NCBI GenBank assembly: GCA_016793185.1
Contig: JAEUIK010000731.1
Coordinates: 1 to 7,835 of the forward strand
Length of the DNA stretch: 7,835 bases
Direction of reading: 5' to 3'
DNA from: Planctomycetaceae bacterium
GTDB lineage: Bacteria; Planctomycetota; Planctomycetia; Pirellulales; JAEUIK01
The notes under the pieces were generated by a model that saw only the letters and a list, made by a program, of their open reading frames with translations, was not told the origin of the DNA and did not search any database. Below are positions 1 through 5,800 of this stretch, piece by piece (within the stretch, counting starts at the first letter, position 1; the number at the start of each line of letters is the position of its first letter). Made by a program: the position numbers and the translations under genes.

Positions 1-36
1 CTTGCCGATGGCCGCCGGGGGAGTCCTTTCATATCA

Positions 37-50
37 GGGCGATCACGCCC
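37..50. repeat. Small hairpin upstream of the SCP2 gene
   Basis: GGGCG at 37-41 and CGCCC at 46-50 form a perfect 5-bp hairpin with an ATCA loop. No T tract follows, so it is not an obvious terminator. It lies about 45 bases before the SCP2 start and could be leader structure or chance. Otherwise 1-93 shows no recognisable gene end. Confidence 0.25.
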
Positions 51-93
51 GCTGGCTAGCTACAGGGCCGTGGGCCCGACTGGGAGACATCAC

Positions 94-420
94 GTGTCAA
101 TTGAGAACTGCAAACAGATCTTCGAGCAACTTCCCGGCCGCTTCAACGCCGCCAGTGCCGGCACCTGGAAGAGCGTCATCCAGTTCAACATCGCGGGCGA
201 CAAGGGTGGCAACTTCACGGTGGACATCGCCGACGGCGCGTGCCAGGTGTCGGAAGGAACCGCCGCGAGCCCCTCGGCCACCATCACCACCAACGACGAA
301 ACCTGGATGGGGATCGTCGGTGGCAGCGTCAATCCCATGACCGCTTTCACCCTGGGCAAGCTCAAGGTGTCGGGCAACATGGGCGACGTCATGAAGCTGC
401 AGAACATCATCAAGGCCTAA
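94..420 (+). CDS. SCP2 sterol-binding domain protein (108 aa)
   Basis: This is a small single-domain protein resembling the SCP2 (sterol carrier protein 2) fold, which binds lipids or other hydrophobic ligands in a central tunnel. What is visible: an N-terminal amphipathic helix (about residues 3-20), then beta strands with the SCP2-like pattern VIQFNIAGDKGGNFTVDI (29-46), a short acidic turn, SATITTNDETWMGIVGG (61-77), and the C-terminal KLKVSGNMGDVMKLQNII (89-107). The GKLKVSGNMGDVMKL segment is the family's most recognisable part. The length is normal for a stand-alone SCP2 domain. I chose the GTG at 94 because a GGGAG motif lies at 82-86, seven bases upstream; an in-frame GTG at 70 would add eight residues without a good ribosome site. 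There is no signal peptide, so it is probably cytoplasmic. The ligand is unknown. It appears monocistronic, with a terminator at 494-524. Confidence 0.85.
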   Translation: MSIENCKQIFEQLPGRFNAASAGTWKSVIQFNIAGDKGGNFTVDIADGACQVSEGTAASPSATITTNDETWMGIVGGSVNPMTAFTLGKLKVSGNMGDVMKLQNIIKA

Positions 421-493
421 GTCATACGCGCCGACTGTGCCGCAACGGCCGCGGTGCGACGAGCGTAGCACGATTCAGCCCCCGGACCCTGTT

Positions 494-524
494 GCCCCAG
501 GCGCAGCGGCGGGGGCTTTTTTTT
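494..524 (+). terminator. Intrinsic terminator after the SCP2 gene
   Basis: GCCCC at 494-498 pairs with GGGGC at 512-516 and is followed directly by eight T residues (517-524). It lies about 75 bases after the SCP2 stop codon and 80 bases before the FIST gene, so it separates the two genes into different transcripts. Confidence 0.75.
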
Positions 525-603
525 GCTCACGCAGGTGGCTCCCCAACGACGTCAAAACCCGCGAGCCTCAAAGAGGCCAGCCACAGAAGAGTGAGTTCGC
601 CGG

Positions 604-1803
604 ATGGCCGACCAACAATCATCCAATCCTCGCTTCGCCGCCGCGCTGTCGACCGCCAGTGAGCCGCTGCGCGCGGCGACCGAGGTCGCTTCCGCAGCTC
701 ATGCCCAGCTCGGCGTTGCCGCGGATCTGGGTTTTCTCTTCGTCTCCGCCCAGTTCGCCGGCGATATCGCGCGAATTGCCGCGCGGGTCGTCGAGTTGAC
801 CGGCGTCCGCTGCTTGCTGGGAGCCACTGGCGAATCGATCGTCGGCGGCGAACTCGAGATCGAGGAGGCCCCGGCGGTGTCGCTCTGGCTCGCCCGGTTA
901 CCCCACACCCGGCTGCTGCCGCTGCGGCTCGAGTTCGAACGCTCGCCCGAGGGGGGCGTGATCGTCGGCTGGCCCGACGAACTGTCGGGCGATTGGCCGG
1001 CCGGGGCGACGCTGTTGCTACTCGCCGAGCCGTTCAGCTTCCCGGCCGACTACTTGCTGGAGCGACTCAACGCCGATCAGCCGGGCGTGCAGGTGCTGGG
1101 AGGCATGGCCAGCGGCGGCTGGGAGCCGGGACAGAACCGGCTCGTCGACGCGCAAGGCGAATTCGATTCGGGCGCGATCGGAGTGCTGATCGACGGAGGC
1201 GTCCGGGTGCGGAGCGTCGGGTCGCAGGGGTGCCGCCCCGTGGGACGGCATTTTGTCATCACCAAGGCCGAGCGGAATGTCATTCACGAGCTCAGCGGCC
1301 GGCCGGCGCTCGAGCGGCTGCAAGAGGTCTATCGCGAGCTCACCGAGGCCGACCAGGCGCTGGTGCGGCAAGGCCTGCACGTGGGGCGCGTGATGAACGA
1401 GTATCAAGAGGATTTCCAGCGCGGCGATTTTCTCGTCCGGAACGTGATCGGCGCCGACAACGCCAGCGGCGCGATCGCGATCGGCGACTTCGTCAAGGCG
1501 GGGCAGACCGTGCAGTTCAACGTCCGCGACGCCGCCACGGCCGACGAGGATCTGCGCGATTTGCTCCGCGCGGGAGTGGCGAGCTCGTCCGGAGTGGGCG
1601 ATCGCGGCGCATTGCTCTTCACCTGCAACGGCCGCGGCTCACGGCTCTTCGACCAGCCCCATCACGACGCCCGGCTGATCCAGGAGCTCGCCGGCCCGCT
1701 GCCGCTGGCGGGCTTCTTCGCGCAAGGAGAAATCGGTCCCGTGGCGGGCAAGAACTTCGTGCACGGCTTCACCGCCAGCGTGGCGCTCTTCGAAGCGGTC
1801 TAG
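604..1803 (+). CDS. FIST N- and C-domain signal-transduction protein (399 aa)
   Basis: This is a sensory protein of the FIST (F-box and intracellular signal transduction) family, thought to bind small ligands, possibly amino acids. The N-terminal FIST domain spans about residues 40-235. It contains the hallmark LLGATGESIVGG (71-82), the ETxGV-like region around 137-150 and the GGMASGGWEPG loop (166-176). The FIST_C domain follows (about 236-390), with FLVRNVIGAD (276-285), GDFVKAGQTVQFNVRDA (294-310), LLFTCNGRGSRLF (337-349) and GFFAQGEIGPV (370-380). No transmembrane segment, signal peptide or output domain is fused to it, so it acts in the cytoplasm and must pass its signal to a partner not encoded next to it. 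The ATG at 604 has only a weak ribosome site (AGAAGAGTGAG, 585-595). It is convergent with the MFS gene, 18 bp away. The family call is firm; the ligand is unknown. Confidence 0.9.
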   Translation: MADQQSSNPRFAAALSTASEPLRAATEVASAAHAQLGVAADLGFLFVSAQFAGDIARIAARVVELTGVRCLLGATGESIVGGELEIEEAPAVSLWLARLPHTRLLPLRLEFERSPEGGVIVGWPDELSGDWPAGATLLLLAEPFSFPADYLLERLNADQPGVQVLGGMASGGWEPGQNRLVDAQGEFDSGAIGVLIDGGVRVRSVGSQGCRPVGRHFVITKAERNVIHELSGRPALERLQEVYRELTEADQALVRQGLHVGRVMNEYQEDFQRGDFLVRNVIGADNASGAIAIGDFVKAGQTVQFNVRDAATADEDLRDLLRAGVASSSGVGDRGALLFTCNGRGSRLFDQPHHDARLIQELAGPLPLAGFFAQGEIGPVAGKNFVHGFTASVALFEAV

Positions 1804-1821
1804 AGCACCCCGGCGCGCGGT

Positions 1822-3321
1822 TCAAGCGCTCTTCTGCAAGGCGCGCGTGCGGCGTCGCTGGGGCGCGGTGGGCGCGGACTCGGTCTCGGCTTCATCCACC
1901 CGGTAGCGTTTGAATCGCCGCACCGCCGCCGACGCCAGCGCCGCCAGACCTCGCGGGGCGGGCTTCTCGATCGGCAAACTGGCCACAATCGGTCGATCGA
2001 CGATCCCCTCGGGCCGCACGGCCAGCGTCCGCGTCGCCATCTGGAACGAGCGCACCGGCAGGTCGCTGGCGCGCAGCAAGAAGACCAGCGTCGCCGCCCG
2101 GGCGACTGCCGAGAGTCCGAAGATCGTGAGGTACGAGTTCGGCTCGCGTCCCAGGGTCAGCAGCACCAGTCCCCCGAGGAGCGAGCCCGACACGGTCGCG
2201 ACCGCCTGCGCCAGGTTGTAGGTCGTCAGCACACTGGTTCGTTCCTCGTCGACGATCGCCTCGAAGAACAAGAGAAACATGGCCAGCTCATAGGCTGCCC
2301 ATAGGGCGCCCCCGGCGAGCTGCACAAAGACCAGCCAGGGGATCGACGTCGAGACCAGCCAGAGCGCCGAGACCGGCACAATGCCCGCGCCGCCGATCCA
2401 CAGCAGCCGCCGCGTGCCGTAGCGGGCGGCGATCCTTCCCCAGGCAGGCGCCGCCAGGCTCTTGGCCAGGTACGAGCAGGCGATGAGCATCACGTAGGTC
2501 GCGTACGAGAAGTGCAACTGCTTGAGCATGAACGGCGTGAAGTAGGGACCGGAGATCTGCACGGCGCCCTGCACGCCCAGCAGATACAGCAGCAGGCGCC
2601 CCTGCCCGGGGCGCAAGACGCGTGCGCAGAACTCGCGGGCCGGCACATGGCGCTGCACGGGCGCGGTGGGAAGCGCTTCGCTCTGGCTGGCCAGGAAGGC
2701 GACCGAGATCGAACGGCAAATTCCCGCGACGAGGAACAGCACGGCGAACGCCCACAGGGGCTTTCCCCAGGCGGCGCCCGCCTGCAGGCTCAGGCCTCCG
2801 GCCACGAAGCCCGCCAGCACGGCGACCTGGCTCAGGCGCGTGCGCCGGGCGAAGTAGCCGGCGCGGAGCCGTTGAGGCACGATCCGCCCGACCCAGGTAT
2901 TCCAGGCGGGGCCGGTCGCCATGCCCGAGCCCCAATAGACTGCGGCGATCACGAAGATCAGCCCCGGCGGCATGTCCCCCAGCAGTGCGAAGCCCACGAG
3001 CGGGATGAAGGTCAATGCTTGGCAACTGGCGCACAGCACGACCCAGCGGCGATGCGAACCGCACTTTCGCACGGCCCAGGGCGACGCTAGCTGCAAGAGG
3101 GCGCCAGCTAACAGCGGAATCGACGCGACGAGCCCCGAGGCAACTTCGCCCGTCCCGATCGCCAACGCAAAGGCGCTGAGATAGGTCTCGCCGATCCCCA
3201 CCATGACGCTGAAGGCGGCGCCGTCGCCGAGGATTGCCCGCAAGTCGCGCCGCAGCACGGCGTTGCCCTGCTGGGGTGGAGTCCGGCGGCGCGCGGGCAC
3301 GAGTAAGCCGACCGACGACAC
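1822..3321 (-). CDS. MFS transporter, 12 membrane segments (499 aa)
   Basis: This is a major facilitator superfamily permease. Approximate membrane segments, counted from the GTG start: 35-56, 61-80, 93-114, 120-138, 163-183, 188-208, 244-262, 272-292, 306-324, 328-352, 372-391 and 398-417. The first half carries DGAAFSVMVGIGETY (33-47) at TM1 and the loop RLRAGYFARRTRL (151-163). The second half carries a motif-A-like loop WGRIAARYGTRR (294-305) between TM8 and TM9. About 80 residues of basic, Pro-rich cytoplasmic tail follow TM12. The substrate cannot be read from the sequence. The reading frame runs open up to 3447, but I start at the GTG at 3321. An AGGAG (complement of 3334-3338, extended as AGGAGAGA) precedes it, and the residues before that point look non-coding. 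The 12-base gap from AGGAG is slightly long, so the GTG at 3300 remains possible. It stands alone on its strand. Confidence 0.88.
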   Translation of the reverse strand: MSSVGLLVPARRRTPPQQGNAVLRRDLRAILGDGAAFSVMVGIGETYLSAFALAIGTGEVASGLVASIPLLAGALLQLASPWAVRKCGSHRRWVVLCASCQALTFIPLVGFALLGDMPPGLIFVIAAVYWGSGMATGPAWNTWVGRIVPQRLRAGYFARRTRLSQVAVLAGFVAGGLSLQAGAAWGKPLWAFAVLFLVAGICRSISVAFLASQSEALPTAPVQRHVPAREFCARVLRPGQGRLLLYLLGVQGAVQISGPYFTPFMLKQLHFSYATYVMLIACSYLAKSLAAPAWGRIAARYGTRRLLWIGGAGIVPVSALWLVSTSIPWLVFVQLAGGALWAAYELAMFLLFFEAIVDEERTSVLTTYNLAQAVATVSGSLLGGLVLLTLGREPNSYLTIFGLSAVARAATLVFLLRASDLPVRSFQMATRTLAVRPEGIVDRPIVASLPIEKPAPRGLAALASAAVRRFKRYRVDEAETESAPTAPQRRRTRALQKSA

Positions 3322-3616
3322 GCTGGTTACTCTCTCCTGCGAATGGCAGCCGGCGGACGGATTCGGCGAGGGCTGCCCCGCTGCGCGAACCCCAACTTGC
3401 CGTGGCTGGTCTGTTCCTGTATCGGCAAACGAGTGCCGCCGGCGCACCCCGTTTCGGGAGCCGGAGAAGGGGCGGGATGATAGCCAGAAGCCATCCCCGC
3501 CGGAAGGAAAGATAGGGAATCCACCGAGTGAGCGATCCGGCCCGGGAACGAGTCGGAATCGGAGCTAGCAGAGGATGCTGGCAGGCCGAGAGCGCGCCGG
3601 TTGCCAACAAATTTGC
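3322..3616. other. Intergenic region between the MFS gene and the RNA gene
   Basis: These 295 bases hold the ribosome site and presumably the promoter of the minus-strand MFS gene. Open frames exist here on both strands, but they are GC-rich shadows without ribosome sites or recognisable protein character. I see no convincing promoter box for the MFS gene and no repeat worth reporting. Confidence 0.5.
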
Positions 3617-3646
3617 TTGACTCAGGTTTGACTCTCTCCCTAGGAT
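3617..3646 (+). promoter_or_regulatory. Sigma-70-type promoter of the RNA gene
   Basis: A -35 box TTGACT (3617-3622) and a -10 box TAGGAT (3641-3646) are separated by 18 bases, predicting a start near 3652-3655. TTGACTC is repeated 11 bases downstream (3628-3634), but that copy is too close to the -10 box to serve as a -35. The next + strand protein gene is almost 4 kb away, so the only thing this promoter can drive is the structured RNA that follows. Confidence 0.6.
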
Positions 3647-3748
3647 TCGAGTGTGTTGTGGGTGCCGTGGGTTAACGTGGCCCCGGCCGGACTAAAGGCT
3701 CGCGGATAGCCAGGCTGGTCTGGCAGTCCAAAGGCAACAACCCGGCTG

Positions 3749-3765
3749 AAAAGGAGGTGATCCAG
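3749..3765 (+). promoter_or_regulatory. Extended Shine-Dalgarno complementary to the 16S rRNA 3' end
   Basis: The 17 bases AAAAGGAGGTGATCCAG are the reverse complement of the near-universal 16S rRNA tail CTGGATCACCTCCTTT, well beyond the 4-7 bases of a normal ribosome site. The match stops at 3765; 16S would continue CC (as in CCAGCC), but here ATG follows. GGAGG (3753-3757) sits 8 bases before that ATG, the ideal distance for initiation. Confidence 0.75.
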
Positions 3766-3798
3766 ATGTGTAGTGGAAACCAGGTGCGGCTCGTCTAA
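3766..3798 (+). CDS. Possible 10-codon ORF in the structured RNA (MCSGNQVRLV)
   Basis: ATG at 3766 follows the extended Shine-Dalgarno with an 8-base gap and reads MCSGNQVRLV before TAA at 3796-3798. The stop codon overlaps the loop of the 3789-3803 hairpin, so a ribosome finishing here would open that hairpin. No + strand gene follows that such a leader peptide could control in cis before the terminator at 3909-3942. It may be a real micropeptide, a ribosome-loading device, or an accident of an RNA that pairs with 16S rRNA. The sequence fits translation very well, but nothing shows that the peptide matters. Confidence 0.4.
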   Translation: MCSGNQVRLV

Positions 3799-3908
3799 CG
3801 AGCAGCCGACGGGCTGTCGCTTGCGGGAACGCCGGGTAATGCCGGCCTCCCAGTAAGCAACTTGTTAGGCAGCCAAGCTTTGCATACGCCCCGGCAACGG
3901 GGCTGGAG

Positions 3909-3942
3909 CCGGCCGGAGGTATCCCCTCCGGCCGGTTTTTTT
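3909..3942 (+). terminator. Strong intrinsic terminator of the RNA gene
   Basis: CCGGCCGGAGG at 3909-3919 pairs perfectly with CCTCCGGCCGG at 3925-3935 (11 bp, 5-base loop), followed by seven T residues (3936-3942). The T run lies only on the + strand side, so it ends + transcripts and not the convergent toxin-antitoxin operon. Confidence 0.9.
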
Positions 3943-4000
3943 GTTGCGATCTGATTCCTGACACCAAGGAGTGTCCGGCACACGACTGGCGCGGTCACAA

Positions 4001-4309
4001 CTAGGCGAACCGCTCGAGCCAGTAGAATGGCCGCCGGCGGGCATGACTCACGGCCACGATCAGCACATCCTGTGGTCGACGCTCGAACACCACCAGGTAG
4101 GGAAATCGGCTCAGCGTGCAGCGACGAATGTCTCGCGGCCCCGACCAGTGCTCTAAACGACCGCAACTCTCGGGCCTTGTACGGATGCGAGCCAACGCCT
4201 GCTCCAACTCCGCAAGAAATTCGGCGCCGAGCCCGATCCGTTGCTCCTCATACCAAATCGCCGCCTGAACGGCCTCCCGTTCGGCCGCCGGCAACACGAG
4301 GCAATTCAC
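4001..4309 (-). CDS. RelE/ParE-family toxin (102 aa)
   Basis: This is the toxin of a type II toxin-antitoxin pair of the RelE/ParE (plasmid stabilisation) superfamily. Members either cleave mRNA on the ribosome or poison gyrase; which of the two applies cannot be told here. Visible features: an N-terminal helix with AEREAVQAAIWYEEQRIGLG (9-28), then FLAELEQALARIRTRPESCG (31-50), and the beta-sheet core with IRRCTLSRFPYLVVF (61-75), VLIVAVSHARRRPFYWLER (82-100). This FPYxVxF...VxHxRRxPxYW pattern is typical of the family, and its length is normal. The GTG start at 4309 overlaps the antitoxin stop (GTGA at 4306-4309), which implies translational coupling in one operon. No truncation is seen, so the pair may be active. 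Confidence 0.88.
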   Translation of the reverse strand: MNCLVLPAAEREAVQAAIWYEEQRIGLGAEFLAELEQALARIRTRPESCGRLEHWSGPRDIRRCTLSRFPYLVVFERRPQDVLIVAVSHARRRPFYWLERFA

Positions 4310-4569
4310 GAAGTCACCCGGCGGGAACGGTACGTTTCGAATTGCCTGCGGATGCGCTCGAGTGCCAGATCGGCGGCGTCGGCCTGAACTTCACCGCGAT
4401 CGTATGCCGCGAGACGTTGCTCGATTTCGGCTGCCCAGGCCGCGGCAATCTCCGGCAGGGCGAACCCTTCGTGCGTCAGGCTCTGCTCCAAAGCATCGGC
4501 CACGTAGGCCCGGTCCTCCGGCGGCAATGCGAGCGCCTGCTCCACCAATTGATCGCGCTGAGTCGTCAT
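4306..4569 (-). CDS. Addiction-module antitoxin (87 aa)
   Basis: This is the partner antitoxin, resembling the 'putative addiction module component' family (TIGR02574 / PF09720 type). These are short acidic helical proteins that wrap the RelE/ParE-like toxin and usually repress their own operon. Visible features: LVEQALALPPEDRAYVADAL (8-27), the typical 'A..LP.E.R..L...L..S' helix, then IAAAWAAEIEQRLAAYDRGE (40-59) and a C-terminal helix ending in basic residues. The ATG at 4569 has an excellent ribosome site: AGGAGG (complement of 4577-4582), seven bases upstream. It comes first in the operon, as expected for antitoxins, and its stop overlaps the toxin start. Confidence 0.85.
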   Translation of the reverse strand: MTTQRDQLVEQALALPPEDRAYVADALEQSLTHEGFALPEIAAAWAAEIEQRLAAYDRGEVQADAADLALERIRRQFETYRSRRVTS

Positions 4570-4629
4570 GGCAATGCCTCCTCGCTAAGCGGCATCGGAC
4601 AGTTCCAACCTACCACGCTCCCCCACGGC

Positions 4630-4650
4630 GCGAGCCGACAGTTGGCTCGC
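4630..4650. promoter_or_regulatory. Inverted repeat upstream of the toxin-antitoxin operon
   Basis: GCGAGCC (4630-4636) and GGCTCGC (4644-4650) are perfect 7-bp arms around a 7-base spacer, 61-81 bases before the antitoxin start. It lies where a TA operator would be and has no T tract, so it is not an evident terminator for the orphan gene upstream. A role as operator is inference. The rest of 4570-4738 shows only the antitoxin ribosome site and no clear promoter boxes. Confidence 0.35.
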
Positions 4651-4738
4651 TGGCCCGGTCTATCTGCTCGAAGGTACCGACCGTTTCGCTTCTGCCTGTT
4701 ACGATGGAGATTTGACGGCACCCCGCAAGAAGTCGAAG

Positions 4739-4996
4739 TCAATCACCCTCATCAGGCTTGATCCCCAAGCGATCGAGGTGAGCCCGTTGCTCGTTCGTAA
4801 GTTCACTGCTCTGAAGAAAATTGTAGAACCCCACTTGAGGCATTGAGAAGAGCAACGCTTTGGTAGCAAGCGCGATCGCCTCGCGGTCTTGTGAGGAAGC
4901 CGGCAGAGATTCGTGGATCCGTCGCAAAATCTCAAGGTGTCGGTCGAGCGCGCCAACGAAGCTCGCCCGATCATGATTGGAATTCGAAGTAGCCAT
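4739..4996 (-). CDS. Unrecognised small protein (85 aa)
   Basis: I do not recognise a family. The product is soluble and mostly helical. It has a polar N terminus rich in Ser/Asn/Asp, a helix HLEILRRIHESLPA (20-33), a more hydrophobic middle DREAIALATKALLFSMPQVG (37-56) and an acidic C terminus ending in LGIKPDEGD. The composition is that of a real globular protein, unlike the Arg/Pro-rich shadow frames around it. The ATG at 4996 has no clear Shine-Dalgarno, so it could be weakly expressed or leaderless. The DNA here is visibly less GC-rich than the flanking genes, which fits gain by transfer or weak selection. It stands alone between the TA operon and the P-II gene. Confidence 0.5.
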   Translation of the reverse strand: MATSNSNHDRASFVGALDRHLEILRRIHESLPASSQDREAIALATKALLFSMPQVGFYNFLQSSELTNEQRAHLDRLGIKPDEGD

Positions 4997-5140
4997 GTCT
5001 GACTCGGCTGATCGTTAGGGAGGCAGATCGGGGGCGTTCCACTGAGCCCTCCGGCAACCAGGCTGTCTCGAAACACTCCAATACCTTAATTATCACACAG
5101 TCCAATTCCAAAACGAAGCCGACGACTCTCCTGACGATGC

Positions 5141-5180
5141 AAAAAAAAACGCGAGGCCTCCCTCTCGAGGCCTCGCGTTT
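5141..5180 (-). terminator. Intrinsic terminator after the P-II gene
   Basis: ACGCGAGGCCTC (5149-5160) and GAGGCCTCGCGT (5167-5178) form a perfect 12-bp stem with a 6-base loop. On the minus strand the stem is followed by a run of nine T (the A run at 5141-5149; its last base also belongs to the stem), 44 bases past the P-II stop codon. The region 4997-5140 beyond it is AT-richer and holds nothing I can name. Confidence 0.92.
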
Positions 5181-5223
5181 CGGTGTCAACCGGTTGTCGC
5201 CGAGCCCGGCTTGGCGGATCAGC

Positions 5224-5562
5224 TTACAGCGCCGCTTCGGCCGTTTCGCCGGTCCGGATGCGGACCACTTCGGCCAGGTCGCTCACGAAGATCTTGCCGT
5301 CGCCGACCTGTCCGGTGCGGGCGGTCTTCAGGATCTGGTCAACCACGCCCTTGGCGTCGGCATCCGAGACAACGACCTCGACCTTGATCTTGGGGACGAA
5401 GTCGACCTCATACTCGGCGCCACGATAGGTCTCGGTGTGACCCTTCTGGCGGCCGAACCCGCGGACCTCGGTCACGGTCATGCCGTGGACGCCCTTGCTG
5501 CTGAGCGCGTTCTTCAGGTCTTCGAGCTTGAAGTGGCGGAGGATGGCTTCGATCTTTTTCAT
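5224..5562 (-). CDS. glnB: P-II family nitrogen regulatory protein (GlnB/GlnK, 112 aa)
   Basis: P-II is the trimeric nitrogen-status sensor that binds ATP/ADP and 2-oxoglutarate and controls partners such as ammonium channels, adenylyltransferase or kinases. The whole family is visible: MKKIEAILRHFKLEDLKNAL at the N terminus; the T-loop with GRQKGHTETYRGAEYEVDF (37-55), including Tyr46 and Tyr51, the latter being the classic uridylylation site; the B-loop TGQVGDGKIFV (83-93); and the C-loop RIRTGE (101-106). Length and all key residues are normal. GlnB and GlnK cannot be separated safely by sequence alone, and no amtB is adjacent within the window, so the symbol is provisional. The start is supported by AGGAG (complement of 5571-5575), eight bases upstream. 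A sigma-54-type promoter lies about 115 bases upstream, suggesting nitrogen control, and a strong terminator follows the gene. Confidence 0.96.
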   Translation of the reverse strand: MKKIEAILRHFKLEDLKNALSSKGVHGMTVTEVRGFGRQKGHTETYRGAEYEVDFVPKIKVEVVVSDADAKGVVDQILKTARTGQVGDGKIFVSDLAEVVRIRTGETAEAAL

Positions 5563-5677
5563 GGCAGTCTCTCCTCAATCTAGGGGCCGAAGGCATCTCG
5601 CACTGGGCCCGAACGGTGGTGAGTCGTTTTTCGGACTCGCAGCTCTTGGTCGAGCTCATCAAGTCCGACGCTCTCTA

Positions 5678-5695
5678 AAGCAGTCCGCGTGCCAG
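5678..5695 (-). promoter_or_regulatory. Sigma-54 (-24/-12) promoter of the P-II gene
   Basis: Read on the minus strand, 5695-5678 gives CTGGCACGCGGACTGCTT, against the consensus TGGCACG-N4-TTGC[A/T]. The only mismatch in the conserved positions is C for T in TTGC. The invariant GG and GC are exactly 10 bases apart. The start would be near 5668, giving a leader of about 105 nt for the P-II mRNA. P-II genes are controlled by sigma-54 in many bacteria, and a sigma-54 activator gene lies just upstream. Confidence 0.7.
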
Positions 5696-5800
5696 AGAGG
5701 TTTTCGAGCAGACGGGATTGCAACGATCTCGGCGCAACCCGTTGAAGAATCGCGGCTTCCGAGAGCCGAAAAAAGCGACGTGTGCCCTTCGCCCAGGTTC

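Larger units (their letters stand above)
3653..3942 (+). ncRNA. Candidate structured non-coding RNA of about 290 nt, class not recognised
   Basis: Bounded by a promoter and a strong terminator, this stretch has no long ORF on its own strand but many helices. (1) GGACT 3689-3693 with AGTCC 3725-3729, stacked on GCCAG 3709-3713 with CTGGC 3720-3724. (2) A hairpin, GCTCGT 3789-3794 with ACGAGC 3798-3803. (3) A long interrupted arm: GGCTG 3812-3816/CAGCC 3870-3874, GCTT 3819-3822/AAGC 3855-3858, GGG 3825-3827/CCC 3849-3851 and GCCGG 3831-3835/CCGGC 3842-3846. (4) GCCCCG 3888-3893 with CGGGGC 3898-3903, closed by a GCAA (GNRA) tetraloop. (5) The terminator. The open segment 3730-3788 holds a very strong ribosome-binding sequence and a tiny ORF. 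I looked for the conserved cores of RNase P RNA, tmRNA, SRP RNA and common riboswitches and did not find them. The ends are predicted from promoter and terminator, and function is unknown. Confidence 0.6.

Noticed and set aside
993..1913. 306-codon + frame overlapping the FIST gene
   Set aside because: It is Arg/Ala/Gly-rich, low-complexity and lacks motifs. It is a shadow of the FIST reading frame.
2637..2656. Sigma-54-like sequence within the MFS gene
   Set aside because: GG and GC are 11 rather than 10 bases apart and the site lies inside a coding region with no gene following on that strand.
2288..3610. 440-codon minus frame overlapping the MFS gene
   Set aside because: It is Arg/Ala-rich without membrane segments. 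The alternative frame gives a clean 12-TM permease.
3749..3765. Fragment of a 16S rRNA gene on the minus strand
   Set aside because: Only the last 16-17 bases match. Upstream in the 16S sense the conserved GGC and helix 45 region is missing, so it is not an rRNA gene end. An ultrashort relic cannot be fully excluded.
3793..3870. Integron attC-like site: GTCTAAC ... GTTAGGC, 78 bp, fitting RYYYAAC/GTTRRRY
   Set aside because: The outer boxes fit, but the inner L boxes pair poorly, the segment lies inside an RNA with its own promoter and terminator, the local hairpin explains part of it, and no second attC or integrase is visible. It is better explained as RNA structure.
3692..3967. Minus-strand open frames across the RNA gene
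   Set aside because: They run through the terminator and hairpins, lack ribosome sites, and have no protein-like pattern. The promoter and terminator orientation shows + strand transcription.
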